From Bacteroidales bacterium (GTDB taxonomy: Bacteria > Bacteroidota > Bacteroidia > Bacteroidales > WCHB1-69), in assembly GCA_017395245.1 (NCBI GenBank), contig JAFPVR010000011.1:1-54658 (forward strand): DNA of 54,658 bases. Direction: 5' to 3'. The translations under genes and the position numbers were made by a program. Under the pieces are notes generated by a model. The model saw only the letters and a program-made list of their open reading frames with translations. It searched no databases and had not been told where the DNA came from. Positions 1 through 8,015 of the stretch are shown piece after piece. Positions within the stretch are counted from its first letter, which is position 1, and each line of letters starts with the position of its first letter.

Positions 1-1053
1 TAGCAGGGAGAGCCAATTCCACATTTTCGAGCCATTATAATATGATTTATAGTAATCACTCGAATTGGAGAATCTTTCTGATTCCTTATCCTTGAAGTAT
101 GATTTATTATACCCCATAACAACCTCCCAGATATTTTGTGTAATCGGGAACTGTCCGATATAATATGTTGGCAAACTAACAAGATGTGCTGGATGTTCGT
201 TACTTTCTGCATCTTCAGTTTGTTCAGTTGTTGCTCCAATCATCATTTCACCACCCTCCACTCGAATCAAATTAAACTTTAGAACGCCTAAATCCACAGA
301 ATAGATGTCACCACTAATCATTGTCTTTTCGGGCCACTCTTGGTCTGGTTTGAAAGGCTTGCGTTCTTCCCATTCAATTTCAATTTCCTTATCTTCTTCA
401 AAATCGATATGCTCTTTGAGAATCTTTTGCTCTGCGGTGATAGCATTAACAGCCTTGAACCTATAATCTCCCTTCCGAGGAACGGGTAGATAATATGGTT
501 CATCCGACATACCTTCGAGGCTACATACCAATTTACCCTCCTTGAACACTTGACAGTTCTCGTTGGAATAAAATTTGAACACGGATGTGGCCTTATCCTG
601 GATACTAGGCTTTGAAAGGAGATACTCTTTCTCTATCAACTTATCGAGATATGCCTCAAAGAAAGAGAAGTTAAACTCTGGAGCGTTTTTCAGACTTAGT
701 TCCTTCAGCCTATCAGGGAAGAAATTCTGTGACGGCATCTGATAACCATTCAACAGGATGGGTATGATATTCTTTTTCTTCTCCAGTGCAAAGGCTATCT
801 CATGGCAGAACCAATCTTCTTTCTCCCAGTTCTCTTTCTTGCATCCGTCAAGCGAGCTTTCTTCCAGAATGACAATCACATCCTTGGCATTCTCAATGTA
901 ATTCAGCAACTGCACGTTGAAGTTGTCTCGCCCCATTTCTTCCAAATCGAAGAATGTGGAGTAGCCCCGTGTCGTCAGTCTGTAATACAGATTGTTTGCC
1001 GTTGGTAGGCTCTTCCGTTTATAGCTTATGAATATGTCGTATTTGTTCTCCAT
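1..1053 (-). CDS. TIR domain + FGE/SUMF1-like domain protein (3' part cut by window)
   Basis: Reading the minus strand from the ATG at 1053 gives 351 codons with no stop up to the window edge. Residues 1-~130 are a TIR fold: it opens KYDIFISYKRK, has DVIVILEESS near 58-67, and WFCHEIAFAL at 81-90, where E85 fits the catalytic glutamate of NADase TIRs. After a linker of about 120 residues, residues ~264 onward match the start of the formylglycine-generating-enzyme/sulfatase-modifying fold: VEGGEMMIGA, EHPAHLVSLPTYYIG, then PITQNIWEVVMG. TIR domains in bacterial immunity usually cleave NAD+ or make signalling nucleotides; FGE-like domains in such fusions are often ligand-binding rather than enzymatic (family knowledge). 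It starts 13 bases after the stop of the R-M-S fusion gene, so the two are probably co-transcribed. Whether the FGE core cysteines remain cannot be seen. Confidence 0.85.
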   Translation of the reverse strand, partial: MENKYDIFISYKRKSLPTANNLYYRLTTRGYSTFFDLEEMGRDNFNVQLLNYIENAKDVIVILEESSLDGCKKENWEKEDWFCHEIAFALEKKKNIIPILLNGYQMPSQNFFPDRLKELSLKNAPEFNFSFFEAYLDKLIEKEYLLSKPSIQDKATSVFKFYSNENCQVFKEGKLVCSLEGMSDEPYYLPVPRKGDYRFKAVNAITAEQKILKEHIDFEEDKEIEIEWEERKPFKPDQEWPEKTMISGDIYSVDLGVLKFNLIRVEGGEMMIGATTEQTEDAESNEHPAHLVSLPTYYIGQFPITQNIWEVVMGYNKSYFKDKESERFSNSSDYYKSYYNGSKMWNWLSLL

Positions 1054-1066
1054 TCGATTATTGAGT

Positions 1067-4000
1067 TTATTTCGATTCTTTTCTTATCACACACTTCAAC
1101 ACACCGATAGTCCTGTAATCTGTATCGCTGTCCAGTTCGATTGTGTCATAGTCGTTGTTCAGCGGAATCAGCTCCACCTTGCTGTGCTGCCAGCCGTCTT
1201 CGGTTTGGTGTTTCTCGCTTTGATACTTTTTGATAGTGTACTTGCCGCCATAGTCGAGGTCTTTCTCGCTGCATTCGGTGAGAACGATTTCGCCATTACG
1301 CGAACCGGCCTTGTACCACTCGAACACACAGATGTCGCCATCCTTTATCTTGGGCTGCATGGAATTACCTTTGGCATGTACGGCGAAGTGACGTTTGGGG
1401 TCGGGTGTGAAGCCGTTGCCTGTGGCATCTACCCAGCCTTCCTCTTCAGGAACTTCACCTTCCTCGAAGTAACCACAGGCGGCACGAAGAGTGTAGAGCG
1501 GGACACAACCCTCGCGATACGTGGGAAGAACGATTATCTTGGTAGCTTCTTTCTCTGTCTCGTTTTCGGCATGAGTCAGTCCTGCTGCCTGTTCACCATC
1601 TTCAATGAGTTCTCGATACAAAACTGCCTTTTTGCGAGCTGGGGCTTCGTCACAAATTATCTTGAGAGATTCTATCTCGCTTTCAATTGTTCCAATTTTG
1701 TCAACAATAGATTTTTGTTCAGTTAATTGAGGAAGGGTTATAGAGAAACGTATAATATTCTCTTTTTTACCCCTTGGCATTTTCATACCCTTAATATCCT
1801 GCATTGCCCAATCAAAGAAAATCTGCCGTCTCATAGAGTAATATATGTATTTCGAATCACAGTTGGTCTTGGGACGAAATACGAGGACATCTGGTGAACA
1901 GCCGCCAGATTTGTCAGCATACCAAATCTTTTTTAGATATGGACGTATGTTTGAAACCAAAATATCGCCTTTATGGTATTCAATTATGGAATCTACATTT
2001 GGAACGCCTTCATAAGACACTGCTCCTCCAAAATTCTGTAGAAGATTGTCTGTGCTAATATATGTATCAGGATTAATCTTACTATAAGCGATTCTTTCCG
2101 TAGAATATGGGGCAATTTGCTCAAGGGTTGTTTTATCACCATCAACACCAGAAAGAATCATATCTATCTTTTCTTGCAACTCGGAAATTCTTTCTTCTGC
2201 CTTATGTGACTCGTCATCAATCTTCTGACATTCTGTTACAATCTTTTGTTGTTGAGTTATCGTTGGAAGAGGTATTTGAATATTTTTCAAATACTTAAAA
2301 TGCCTTTCATATTTTTCAGAGTTTTCTATCTTAATAGTGAGCAAAAAATGATATAGGAATTTTGTGAGAATCTCTTTTTCGTTAACCTTTATAAGTTGTG
2401 TACCATCTGCACCTCTGACAAACTTAAAATCGGCATATTTGAAAGTACACGAATGATCGCCAAAAACAATCAACGGCAAATCTGTTATCGGTTCATTAAT
2501 GTTTGTATAGCCCGAAATGAGATTATCCGCTTCCTGAGTAATAACAGGGAACTCTCCCTCTGACAATATTTCTTCTTTGCTGATTTTTGTCAATGAACCG
2601 TCAACATGTAATAACAATTGCTCCAACCGTTTTGTTGGATATCTATACTGAACCACTGCCTCCTTTTGTTCAACAAGAGTTCTGATAACAAGATTAAAAG
2701 TCGTTTTCCCAAAATCAATCAAGTCGGTAAGTCGAGCAATTTGCAAAAGAGCATTATTCTCCCCTACAAAAGGTTTTTCGTCAATAGCCTTTGCTGTCCC
2801 GAATGAGAATTTGTTACAACTGCCCGTAATATGTTTCCTCAGTGCGTATGAGAATTTCGAAACATCATTGTCATCGCCAGGATTATAAAGAGGCGTTTCA
2901 ATGTATTTGATGGAATTGATGGCTTGAACGATTTCAGTATCTTTATCGTCCTCGTCATCTGAAGTTTCGGTTTCCTGAACTTTACTTGTCAAGTACTTGA
3001 TGCCTTCATCACCCTTGCGGTTGCTCCAGTCATAACCCAAAAACTTGACCACCTCGGATTTATTGCTCTTATTATTGACCTTCTCAGGTGGGGACTGCAA
3101 AATGGCAACGTTATTGTTTTCCGTCTGAATATAGACATTAAGCTTTTTGCATTCAATGTCTTTTGCAAAGGCTACGAATTGTCTTTTATATTCAGCTTCC
3201 TCTAGTTGCTTGTAGTCATCACTCGACAAGAAAAGAGCAAACTGATTCTTATATTCTTTTGATTTTTCTTTTTGGCCTTCCCGATAGTAACTGGATTTTG
3301 CAAACCAGTCTTTTTGGATACTTTTGCTTATACTGCTCTTCTTGAAGTTAGAGGCATAGTCTTTGAAGACGTATGTTTCTTTTAGGTTGTCTCCAAGAAT
3401 ATTGTCCTGCATAAACGCGAAATACTCATCTTTGGGATAGCCCTGTTTCTGGACATAGGAATCAATTGAGCTGCTGGTTGTATATTGGGTGTAATCCTTC
3501 TTGTCCATAAAAGTGTGGAGCAACCCTTCCGAGTTTTTCTTTACTTTTTGGGCAAAAAGAATAACGGTGTTTGTTCCTGTCGAGCCAAATGTGCGACTGT
3601 TCATCACGGCGATTGCCAGGATGTTGAAGTTCGCGAAAATGATTTCACGGGTTTTGGTGTAGATATTCTCGTTGCTCAATAGAGAACTTGGAAGGACGAT
3701 GCCCATCAAACCGTCTTTCTTCAAAAAATGTTGGGCACGTTCTACGAAGAAACACTCAATGGACCTGTTCGTGGAATACGCTTTCTCTTCTACAGACTTT
3801 GCGAGTTCAAACTGGTCACGGTCTTTTTGCTCCATTGTATTCAGGAACCCTTTCACGCTATATGGCGGATTGGCAATAATACAATCAAATGATTCTTTGT
3901 CAAACCCTTGATAGCGTACATCCATCGTGTTGATATGGCTCAACGAGTCCTTGAAGACAATGCGAGAGTCCTGACAGCCATTAATGATTGTGGCGATCTT

Positions 4001-5512
4001 CGCGACCTGGCTCAACGTCTGACTTTTCTCTATTCCGTAAATCTTAGCCTTAGGGTAATGTTTTACGAACTCTGTTAGGAAATGTCCTGCGCCACAAGCA
4101 TAATCTAGAACTTTTACCTTGTCAGTATTTGGGAACTGAGGCAATGAGTTGATGATAAAGTTGACAATGGGAAGCGGAGTAAAGAATTGCCCTTCCGTTT
4201 GGTGTACGTTCTTAGAAAGGAGACCTTCAAACAGGTCGCCGAAAAAATGGTTTGTCTCGCTTGAACTCAGATTGATGTCCTGAATAAGGGCTGCAATCTT
4301 TATCAGGATCTGAAAGTTCATTTCAAATTCCTCACGATTCTCCACATCAATGAAGTTGAACTTCTTGATGTTGTAGAACTTCATTTCTTCAAACAGTTCC
4401 TTTATGCCTGCAAAAAGACCATTCTTCAAGGAACGATTAGTATCCTCAAAAATCTGCTTGATATCCTCCTCGTCTTTGTTCACCACCTCCACATTAAAGA
4501 GTTGCTGCTTTCCCAACTGGTAGAGTTTCAACAAGCGGTTGCAGTACTCCTTGGGTGTATCGCGGGCTATTCCTTTATAATAAAACTGAAGGTCATCCGG
4601 GTTGTTGAGTTCGTCGGTAATCTTGCATAGGAATAAATCTATGAGGATATAAAACGAATGTTCGAAATCGGTGATGGCATGATTTCTCAATATCGTTGCA
4701 AACTCATGGTAAATGGGGCGTATTTCAGCATGAGACAATCCTTTCAAATCATTGATTGTATATTTGAGCTTGCCAACAGAATAGGCCTCGATGTCATCTT
4801 CAAACAGGCCCTTGGTTTCGAATGACTTTCCGTATGTCTGATTCCACACGTCATAATACTTTCCCTGCGCATCCGCAAACGACTTGGCATTGTCAAGTTC
4901 ATTCAGACGTTTCTCATTATCCTTCAGCGTGATAATGTGATTTTTGAGAATGACATCTTTTTCATCGAAGTCTGCAGCAAAAAGAACAAGATTCTGGCAT
5001 AGCCCCATCACATTAACCAGCGGACCAAGGTAACTGAATAGTTGTCCACCATCTTTCTGCATCAAGTTCCACTCCTTGCTGAACTCGGCGCCATAGGTCT
5101 TGTTTTCGATCAGAACAAGAGGATTGTACTCTTTGTCAAACACAAGGATGTCGCCATAAGAGGGTTTGTTTACATGCCCGACTTTAAACGCAGGTTCAAA
5201 GACCAGATGTTTGGGCTCGTATCCCTTTTGTAGCAAAAGATGGACGCATACAAGACAGACAAAGTTCTCGTTCGCACTAAAGTTCAGCGTCGTGTCTCTG
5301 TGGATTACAAAGCCCTTTGCCGGCTTGTCTTTTAAAGGGAATTCGCCCTCCTTGAAAAGGGAATCGATAGGAGCATAGGTAATCTTCTGAGTATCGAAGT
5401 CTACTTCAATACTTGCGCCTTGCGGATATTCCCTTCTATATATGTTCCCCTTTTTCGAAAAACCGAAATCCGGATGCGTTAAAAGGGCGGCTAAATTATC
5501 TTTTGTAATCAT
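1067..5512 (-). CDS. Single-chain R-M-S restriction-modification enzyme fused to a C-terminal LexA/S24-type peptidase
   Basis: About 1,481 residues from the ATG at 5512 (a GTG three codons upstream is the alternative). Order: N-terminal PD-(D/E)XK nuclease of HsdR_N type (YGDILVFDKEYNPLVLIENK, near 120-138, giving D-x(n)-E-x-K); helical linker; N6-adenine methyltransferase of HsdM type (motif I DYACGAGHF near 470, motif IV NPPY near 548); an HsdS-like region from about 950 to 1310 with two target-recognition-like halves each ending in a coiled coil (PLPTITQQQKIV; TLPQLTEQKSIV); then an S24 peptidase domain over the last ~140 residues with Ser in GNSMQPKI (~1384) and Lys in YTIKKY (~1428/1429), the LexA/UmuD dyad pattern. 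No separate translocase is present, so it probably acts as a type IIG-like enzyme. The S24 domain suggests self-cleavage or DNA-damage control, which is inference. The gene is AT-rich relative to core genes, suggesting transfer. No stop or frameshift separates the domains. Confidence 0.88.
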   Translation of the reverse strand: MITKDNLAALLTHPDFGFSKKGNIYRREYPQGASIEVDFDTQKITYAPIDSLFKEGEFPLKDKPAKGFVIHRDTTLNFSANENFVCLVCVHLLLQKGYEPKHLVFEPAFKVGHVNKPSYGDILVFDKEYNPLVLIENKTYGAEFSKEWNLMQKDGGQLFSYLGPLVNVMGLCQNLVLFAADFDEKDVILKNHIITLKDNEKRLNELDNAKSFADAQGKYYDVWNQTYGKSFETKGLFEDDIEAYSVGKLKYTINDLKGLSHAEIRPIYHEFATILRNHAITDFEHSFYILIDLFLCKITDELNNPDDLQFYYKGIARDTPKEYCNRLLKLYQLGKQQLFNVEVVNKDEEDIKQIFEDTNRSLKNGLFAGIKELFEEMKFYNIKKFNFIDVENREEFEMNFQILIKIAALIQDINLSSSETNHFFGDLFEGLLSKNVHQTEGQFFTPLPIVNFIINSLPQFPNTDKVKVLDYACGAGHFLTEFVKHYPKAKIYGIEKSQTLSQVAKIATIINGCQDSRIVFKDSLSHINTMDVRYQGFDKESFDCIIANPPYSVKGFLNTMEQKDRDQFELAKSVEEKAYSTNRSIECFFVERAQHFLKKDGLMGIVLPSSLLSNENIYTKTREIIFANFNILAIAVMNSRTFGSTGTNTVILFAQKVKKNSEGLLHTFMDKKDYTQYTTSSSIDSYVQKQGYPKDEYFAFMQDNILGDNLKETYVFKDYASNFKKSSISKSIQKDWFAKSSYYREGQKEKSKEYKNQFALFLSSDDYKQLEEAEYKRQFVAFAKDIECKKLNVYIQTENNNVAILQSPPEKVNNKSNKSEVVKFLGYDWSNRKGDEGIKYLTSKVQETETSDDEDDKDTEIVQAINSIKYIETPLYNPGDDNDVSKFSYALRKHITGSCNKFSFGTAKAIDEKPFVGENNALLQIARLTDLIDFGKTTFNLVIRTLVEQKEAVVQYRYPTKRLEQLLLHVDGSLTKISKEEILSEGEFPVITQEADNLISGYTNINEPITDLPLIVFGDHSCTFKYADFKFVRGADGTQLIKVNEKEILTKFLYHFLLTIKIENSEKYERHFKYLKNIQIPLPTITQQQKIVTECQKIDDESHKAEERISELQEKIDMILSGVDGDKTTLEQIAPYSTERIAYSKINPDTYISTDNLLQNFGGAVSYEGVPNVDSIIEYHKGDILVSNIRPYLKKIWYADKSGGCSPDVLVFRPKTNCDSKYIYYSMRRQIFFDWAMQDIKGMKMPRGKKENIIRFSITLPQLTEQKSIVDKIGTIESEIESLKIICDEAPARKKAVLYRELIEDGEQAAGLTHAENETEKEATKIIVLPTYREGCVPLYTLRAACGYFEEGEVPEEEGWVDATGNGFTPDPKRHFAVHAKGNSMQPKIKDGDICVFEWYKAGSRNGEIVLTECSEKDLDYGGKYTIKKYQSEKHQTEDGWQHSKVELIPLNNDYDTIELDSDTDYRTIGVLKCVIRKESK

Positions 5513-5527
5513 AATATACACTCTATA

Positions 5528-5638
5528 CTATTCGACACTTATATTGAATGGCGGCCTAAGGAGGGGGTAAAGGAACGCCTTCACCACACTCCGTATGGCA
5601 GTCCGCTGATGTTCCGAGGTTTCAAGTTTGAATATCAT
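5528..5638 (-). pseudogene. 36-residue stub resembling the N-terminus of a restriction Res/helicase subunit
   Basis: A short reading frame begins MIFKLETSEHQRTAI and continues RSVVKAF before an unrelated tail and a TAG. The opening resembles the first residues of type III Res and related DEAD/DEAH helicases, where a lysine-rich strand is followed by a Q-motif-like helix ('..HQ..AI..VV..F'). Everything after that helix is missing. It sits 14 bases downstream of the 60-residue ORF and 15 bases upstream of the R-M-S fusion, all on the same strand. I read it as the surviving 5' end of a res-like gene deleted when the present R-M-S gene arrived. The match rests on about 20 residues, so chance similarity is possible. 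Confidence 0.4.
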
Positions 5639-5652
5639 TTTTCTTCGTTGTT

Positions 5653-5835
5653 TTAGTCATTTTCTTTTTGCATCAATCGCTTGGTTTCTTTCATCTCCTG
5701 TTGTATCAGGCGCATACGTTCTCGCAGTTGTTCCTGTGCGGTCAGAGCATCCATGATGTAGATGTTGCCGTAGGCGGCAACTCCAATGAACCGGTTCATG
5801 CGAAGCTTGTCCTTATTGTTTTGTTTCTTGCTCAT
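5653..5835 (-). CDS. Small hypothetical protein, 60 residues, helical
   Basis: I place the start at ATG 5835 (MSKKQNNKDKLRMNRFIG); an in-frame ATG at 5880 would overlap the upstream nuclease gene. It lies 13 bases after the stop of the DUF1016 nuclease, as expected in an operon. The second half (AQEQLRERMRLIQQEMKETK) is strongly charged and looks like one amphipathic helix or coiled coil; a short hydrophobic strand (FIGVAAYGNIYIM) precedes it. No family recognised. Its position between two restriction-type genes suggests an accessory subunit or regulator of the cluster. Confidence 0.5.
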   Translation of the reverse strand: MSKKQNNKDKLRMNRFIGVAAYGNIYIMDALTAQEQLRERMRLIQQEMKETKRLMQKEND

Positions 5836-5848
5836 CTTTCGGTTGTTA

Positions 5849-7048
5849 CTATTCGTTATCTGTTTCATTCTGTTTTTCACCCTCCTTCATCTCCCTAAAC
5901 TGCTCTTCGGTGATATTCTCAAGCATATACTTGCGGATGTCGTCCTCGGAGGGCAACTGCAGGCGGTATTTGCTGACGAAGAGGTTTTGCGAGAGACCTT
6001 CTGTTGCATACTGTACGGTGGTCTCGCCATAGTCGGTGCAAAGTAGCAGACCGATGGGCGGGTTGTCGTCCTCCTGCATCACCTCGTGCTTGAAGTAGTT
6101 CATGTAGAGGTTCAGCTGAGAGGCATACTCGTGGCGGAAACGGTCAATCTTCAGGTCGATGATGACGTGACACTTCAGGATGCGGTGGTAGAAGATGAGG
6201 TCAGCCTTGTAGTAGTCCTGATCAATGAGGATGCGCTTCTGACGATACTCGAAGCAGAACCCACGGCCCATCTCCAAGAGAAAACGCTGCAGGTTGTTTA
6301 GAATGGCCGTCTCCAACTTGGTCTCGGTGTAGACATCTTGCTGCTCCATACCCAGAAACTCCAATGTGACGGGGTTGTGCAGAATGTCACGAGGAGTCAC
6401 CTGCTGAGCATTCTTGGCTGTTAGACGTTGCAGGGCTTTCTTGTCCTTCGACAATCCCATGCGTTCATAATATTGCGAGGACACCTGACGGTCGAGTTCT
6501 GTAAAAGTCCAACAACCACGTATCGTTTCCTGCTCGTAGAATGCTCTTTTCAACGGATTGTCAATGCTTGTCATGTATAATAGGCAAGAATAGTTGAGCC
6601 TATTAAAAAGTCTTTCAGGTGGCGTAGCCCATTCTTCCAATTTGGCGGACGGCATCCGCCATTTTTCATCACCTTGATTCTCTGCCGTTTGCAATTTGGC
6701 GGATGGCAACCGCCAAATTGGGAACGCATCCGACTCCAATAGTCGTGGTTGGTGTGTTTTAACGTATCTTGCAACCTCAACGCCCAATATAGGATAAATA
6801 AGGTACAATTGCCTGAACTCGCGAAGTCGTCTTGGCTCAAATCCTTTACGGTTAATCCTTTCAGCCAAGCGGTTAATGAGCTTCTCGCCATACTTGGCAC
6901 GGTCTTCGCCGTTTTGTTCAAACTCCACAATATAATATCCCACCAACCAATTGCGTGCCGTCAACGAGAGGTTTACGGCATGTGCGGCTTGCGCCTGCAA
7001 TGCATCCTGGATGAGGTTGATGCGTCCTACTAACGATTCAAAGTCCAT
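5849..7048 (-). CDS. DUF1016/YhcG-type PD-(D/E)XK nuclease
   Basis: 399 residues, close to the usual family length. The N-terminal half is the DUF1016_N helical domain (ARNWLVGYYIVEFEQNG, then RLREFRQLYLIYP). The C-terminal half is the PD-(D/E)XK nuclease domain: QKRILIDQDYYKADLIFYHR followed by KCHVIIDLKIDRF, giving D-x(n)-D-x-K active-site spacing. Family members are often found beside type I R-M genes and in defence islands. Residues ~110-140 hold a duplicated WR-L/M-PSAKL peptide encoded by two DNA palindromes inserted in the linker between the domains (separate entry). It is probably the first gene of the operon that runs to the TIR-FGE gene. A weak TAnnTTTG-like element (TAATATTG on the minus strand) lies about 35 bases upstream of the start. 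Confidence 0.88.
   Translation of the reverse strand: MDFESLVGRINLIQDALQAQAAHAVNLSLTARNWLVGYYIVEFEQNGEDRAKYGEKLINRLAERINRKGFEPRRLREFRQLYLIYPILGVEVARYVKTHQPRLLESDAFPIWRLPSAKLQTAENQGDEKWRMPSAKLEEWATPPERLFNRLNYSCLLYMTSIDNPLKRAFYEQETIRGCWTFTELDRQVSSQYYERMGLSKDKKALQRLTAKNAQQVTPRDILHNPVTLEFLGMEQQDVYTETKLETAILNNLQRFLLEMGRGFCFEYRQKRILIDQDYYKADLIFYHRILKCHVIIDLKIDRFRHEYASQLNLYMNYFKHEVMQEDDNPPIGLLLCTDYGETTVQYATEGLSQNLFVSKYRLQLPSEDDIRKYMLENITEEQFREMKEGEKQNETDNE
6643..6720. repeat. Two in-frame palindromes inside the DUF1016 nuclease gene
   Basis: Two related inverted repeats about 50 bases apart. The second (6692-6720) has perfect 11-base arms (CAATTTGGCGG / CCGCCAAATTG) around a 7-base loop; the first (arms 6643-6649 and 6655-6661) has 7-base arms TGGCGGA / TCCGCCA. 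Both keep the reading frame and both encode W-R-(L/M)-P-S-A-K-L. The core TTGGCGGA also occurs in the two hairpins at 13246-13386, so all four may belong to one repeat family. Confidence 0.75.
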
Positions 7049-7169
7049 TCTCTTTTCTCTGTTTTATAAATTCGTATGCAATATTACGAAAAAAAAACTT
7101 ACACTACTTCATTTCTGATATAAAACTTCATTATTCGAAGGGTTTTACACACGATACAATATAATCACT

Positions 7170-7295
7170 TCAACCCGCCATAGCTCTTGGCAGCCGGAAG
7201 CGCTCAATCTGCCCCTGCAGTCGCTTCGCCCACTTCTCGTCCTCGCCTTTGTAGGAGATGAAAGCGTAATATTTATATGTGGTTAGCAGTTCCAT
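7170..7295 (-). pseudogene. Truncated TIR domain (N-terminal fragment, 41 residues)
   Basis: The minus-strand frame from ATG 7295 reads YKYYAFISYKGEDEKWAKRL then IERFRLP before a stop. This is the first strand and helix of a TIR domain (box 1 'FISY' followed by '..D..WA..L...IE.YRLP'). The rest of the domain is absent. It sits upstream of the DUF1016 operon and next to two other damaged signalling genes, so I take it as a decayed relic. A translated 41-residue peptide cannot be excluded. Confidence 0.6.
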
Positions 7296-7341
7296 CGCCT
7301 TATAAATAATTTTAGTTGATCACCGCCGCAGCTACCTCTTA

Positions 7342-7833
7342 CTAATTATATTTCTTTCCTCTCATGTTCAATTGATTTACAACAACCTCTATCTGCTCAA
7401 AATCTTTATTTTTTGTCTCTTCATTCAACAAGGTGAAAGGTACAATTTTATCATGAGAGAATAGTGTCTTGCCTATATTCATGGGGGCAGGTTCCCATCC
7501 ATTGAGCAGTTTCTCAACATTCCATCGATTATGTTCAACTTCCGCAAGGCATTCTTTCTCTTTCTTAGTTAACAATATAGGAGTGTGGGCTTTGCCTATA
7601 CTTCTCATCATCGAAAGCTTAGAGATTGCACCGTCATAATCCACTAAACAGGGATGGTGCTTGAGGGTGTCGTCGCGCTCGGGGCCGTAGGTCCAGCCGT
7701 CGTTCATGCGGCCAGCAGCCCAAATGTCGTGCACGTTGCGGGCCAACTCTTCCGTAAGCATCCGCAATTCCTCTGACAACTCCACATTGGAGGTGTCAAT
7801 AAGGTGTGGGGTGTAAGGGTTCTTGTTTGCCAT
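7342..7833 (-). CDS. RyR-domain protein with two RyR-like modules, the first shortened
   Basis: 163 residues from ATG 7833, chosen because a TATTTTTG promoter lies 23 bases upstream; the longer frame to 7920 would run through that promoter and the terminator. Residues 7-65 match the bacterial RyR module (YTPHLIDTSNVELSEEL, then GWTYGPERDD and HHPCLV) but lack its usual closing segment. Residues 97-150 form a second module (VEHNRWNVEKLLNGW, then IVPFTLLNEETKNKDF). RyR modules in Bacteroidota are found near NAD/nucleotide-signalling and conflict genes and are thought to bind ligands; the substrate is unknown. The TIR fragment downstream and A1S_2505-like fragment upstream fit that context. The hybrid first module suggests a past deletion between tandem copies. 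Confidence 0.7.
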   Translation of the reverse strand: MANKNPYTPHLIDTSNVELSEELRMLTEELARNVHDIWAAGRMNDGWTYGPERDDTLKHHPCLVDYDGAISKLSMMRSIGKAHTPILLTKKEKECLAEVEHNRWNVEKLLNGWEPAPMNIGKTLFSHDKIVPFTLLNEETKNKDFEQIEVVVNQLNMRGKKYN

Positions 7834-7855
7834 TTCTACTGTATTTTCGACCCTG

Positions 7856-7863
7856 CAAAAATA
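7856..7863 (-). promoter_or_regulatory. Bacteroidota -7 element (TATTTTTG) for the RyR gene
   Basis: Minus-strand TATTTTTG, matching TAnnTTTG, 23 bases before the chosen ATG at 7833. Confidence 0.6.
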
Positions 7864-7895
7864 AAAAAATGTTTCGATGTCACAATCCCTTAAAG

Positions 7896-7929
7896 AAAAA
7901 AGTCTTGTGCCGAAACACAAGACTTTTTT
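7896..7929. terminator. Bidirectional intrinsic terminator
   Basis: Near-perfect 14-base arms (A6 GTCTTGTG / CACAAGAC T6) around a 6-base loop, giving a U-tract in either direction. It separates the A1S_2505-like pseudogene from the RyR gene on the minus strand. Confidence 0.85.
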
Positions 7930-8015
7930 GTGGAATATTAACCCGCCAACTCGGATCCGTCGTAAGACACAAAAGTGACAACCTAAATCAGCAAATCACA
8001 GTTCAGGCTCACGGT

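Noticed and set aside
1067-5512. S24 peptidase, HsdS and HsdM as separate adjacent genes
   Set aside because: The frame is continuous from the nuclease to the last residue with no stop or internal ribosome-binding site that I could see.
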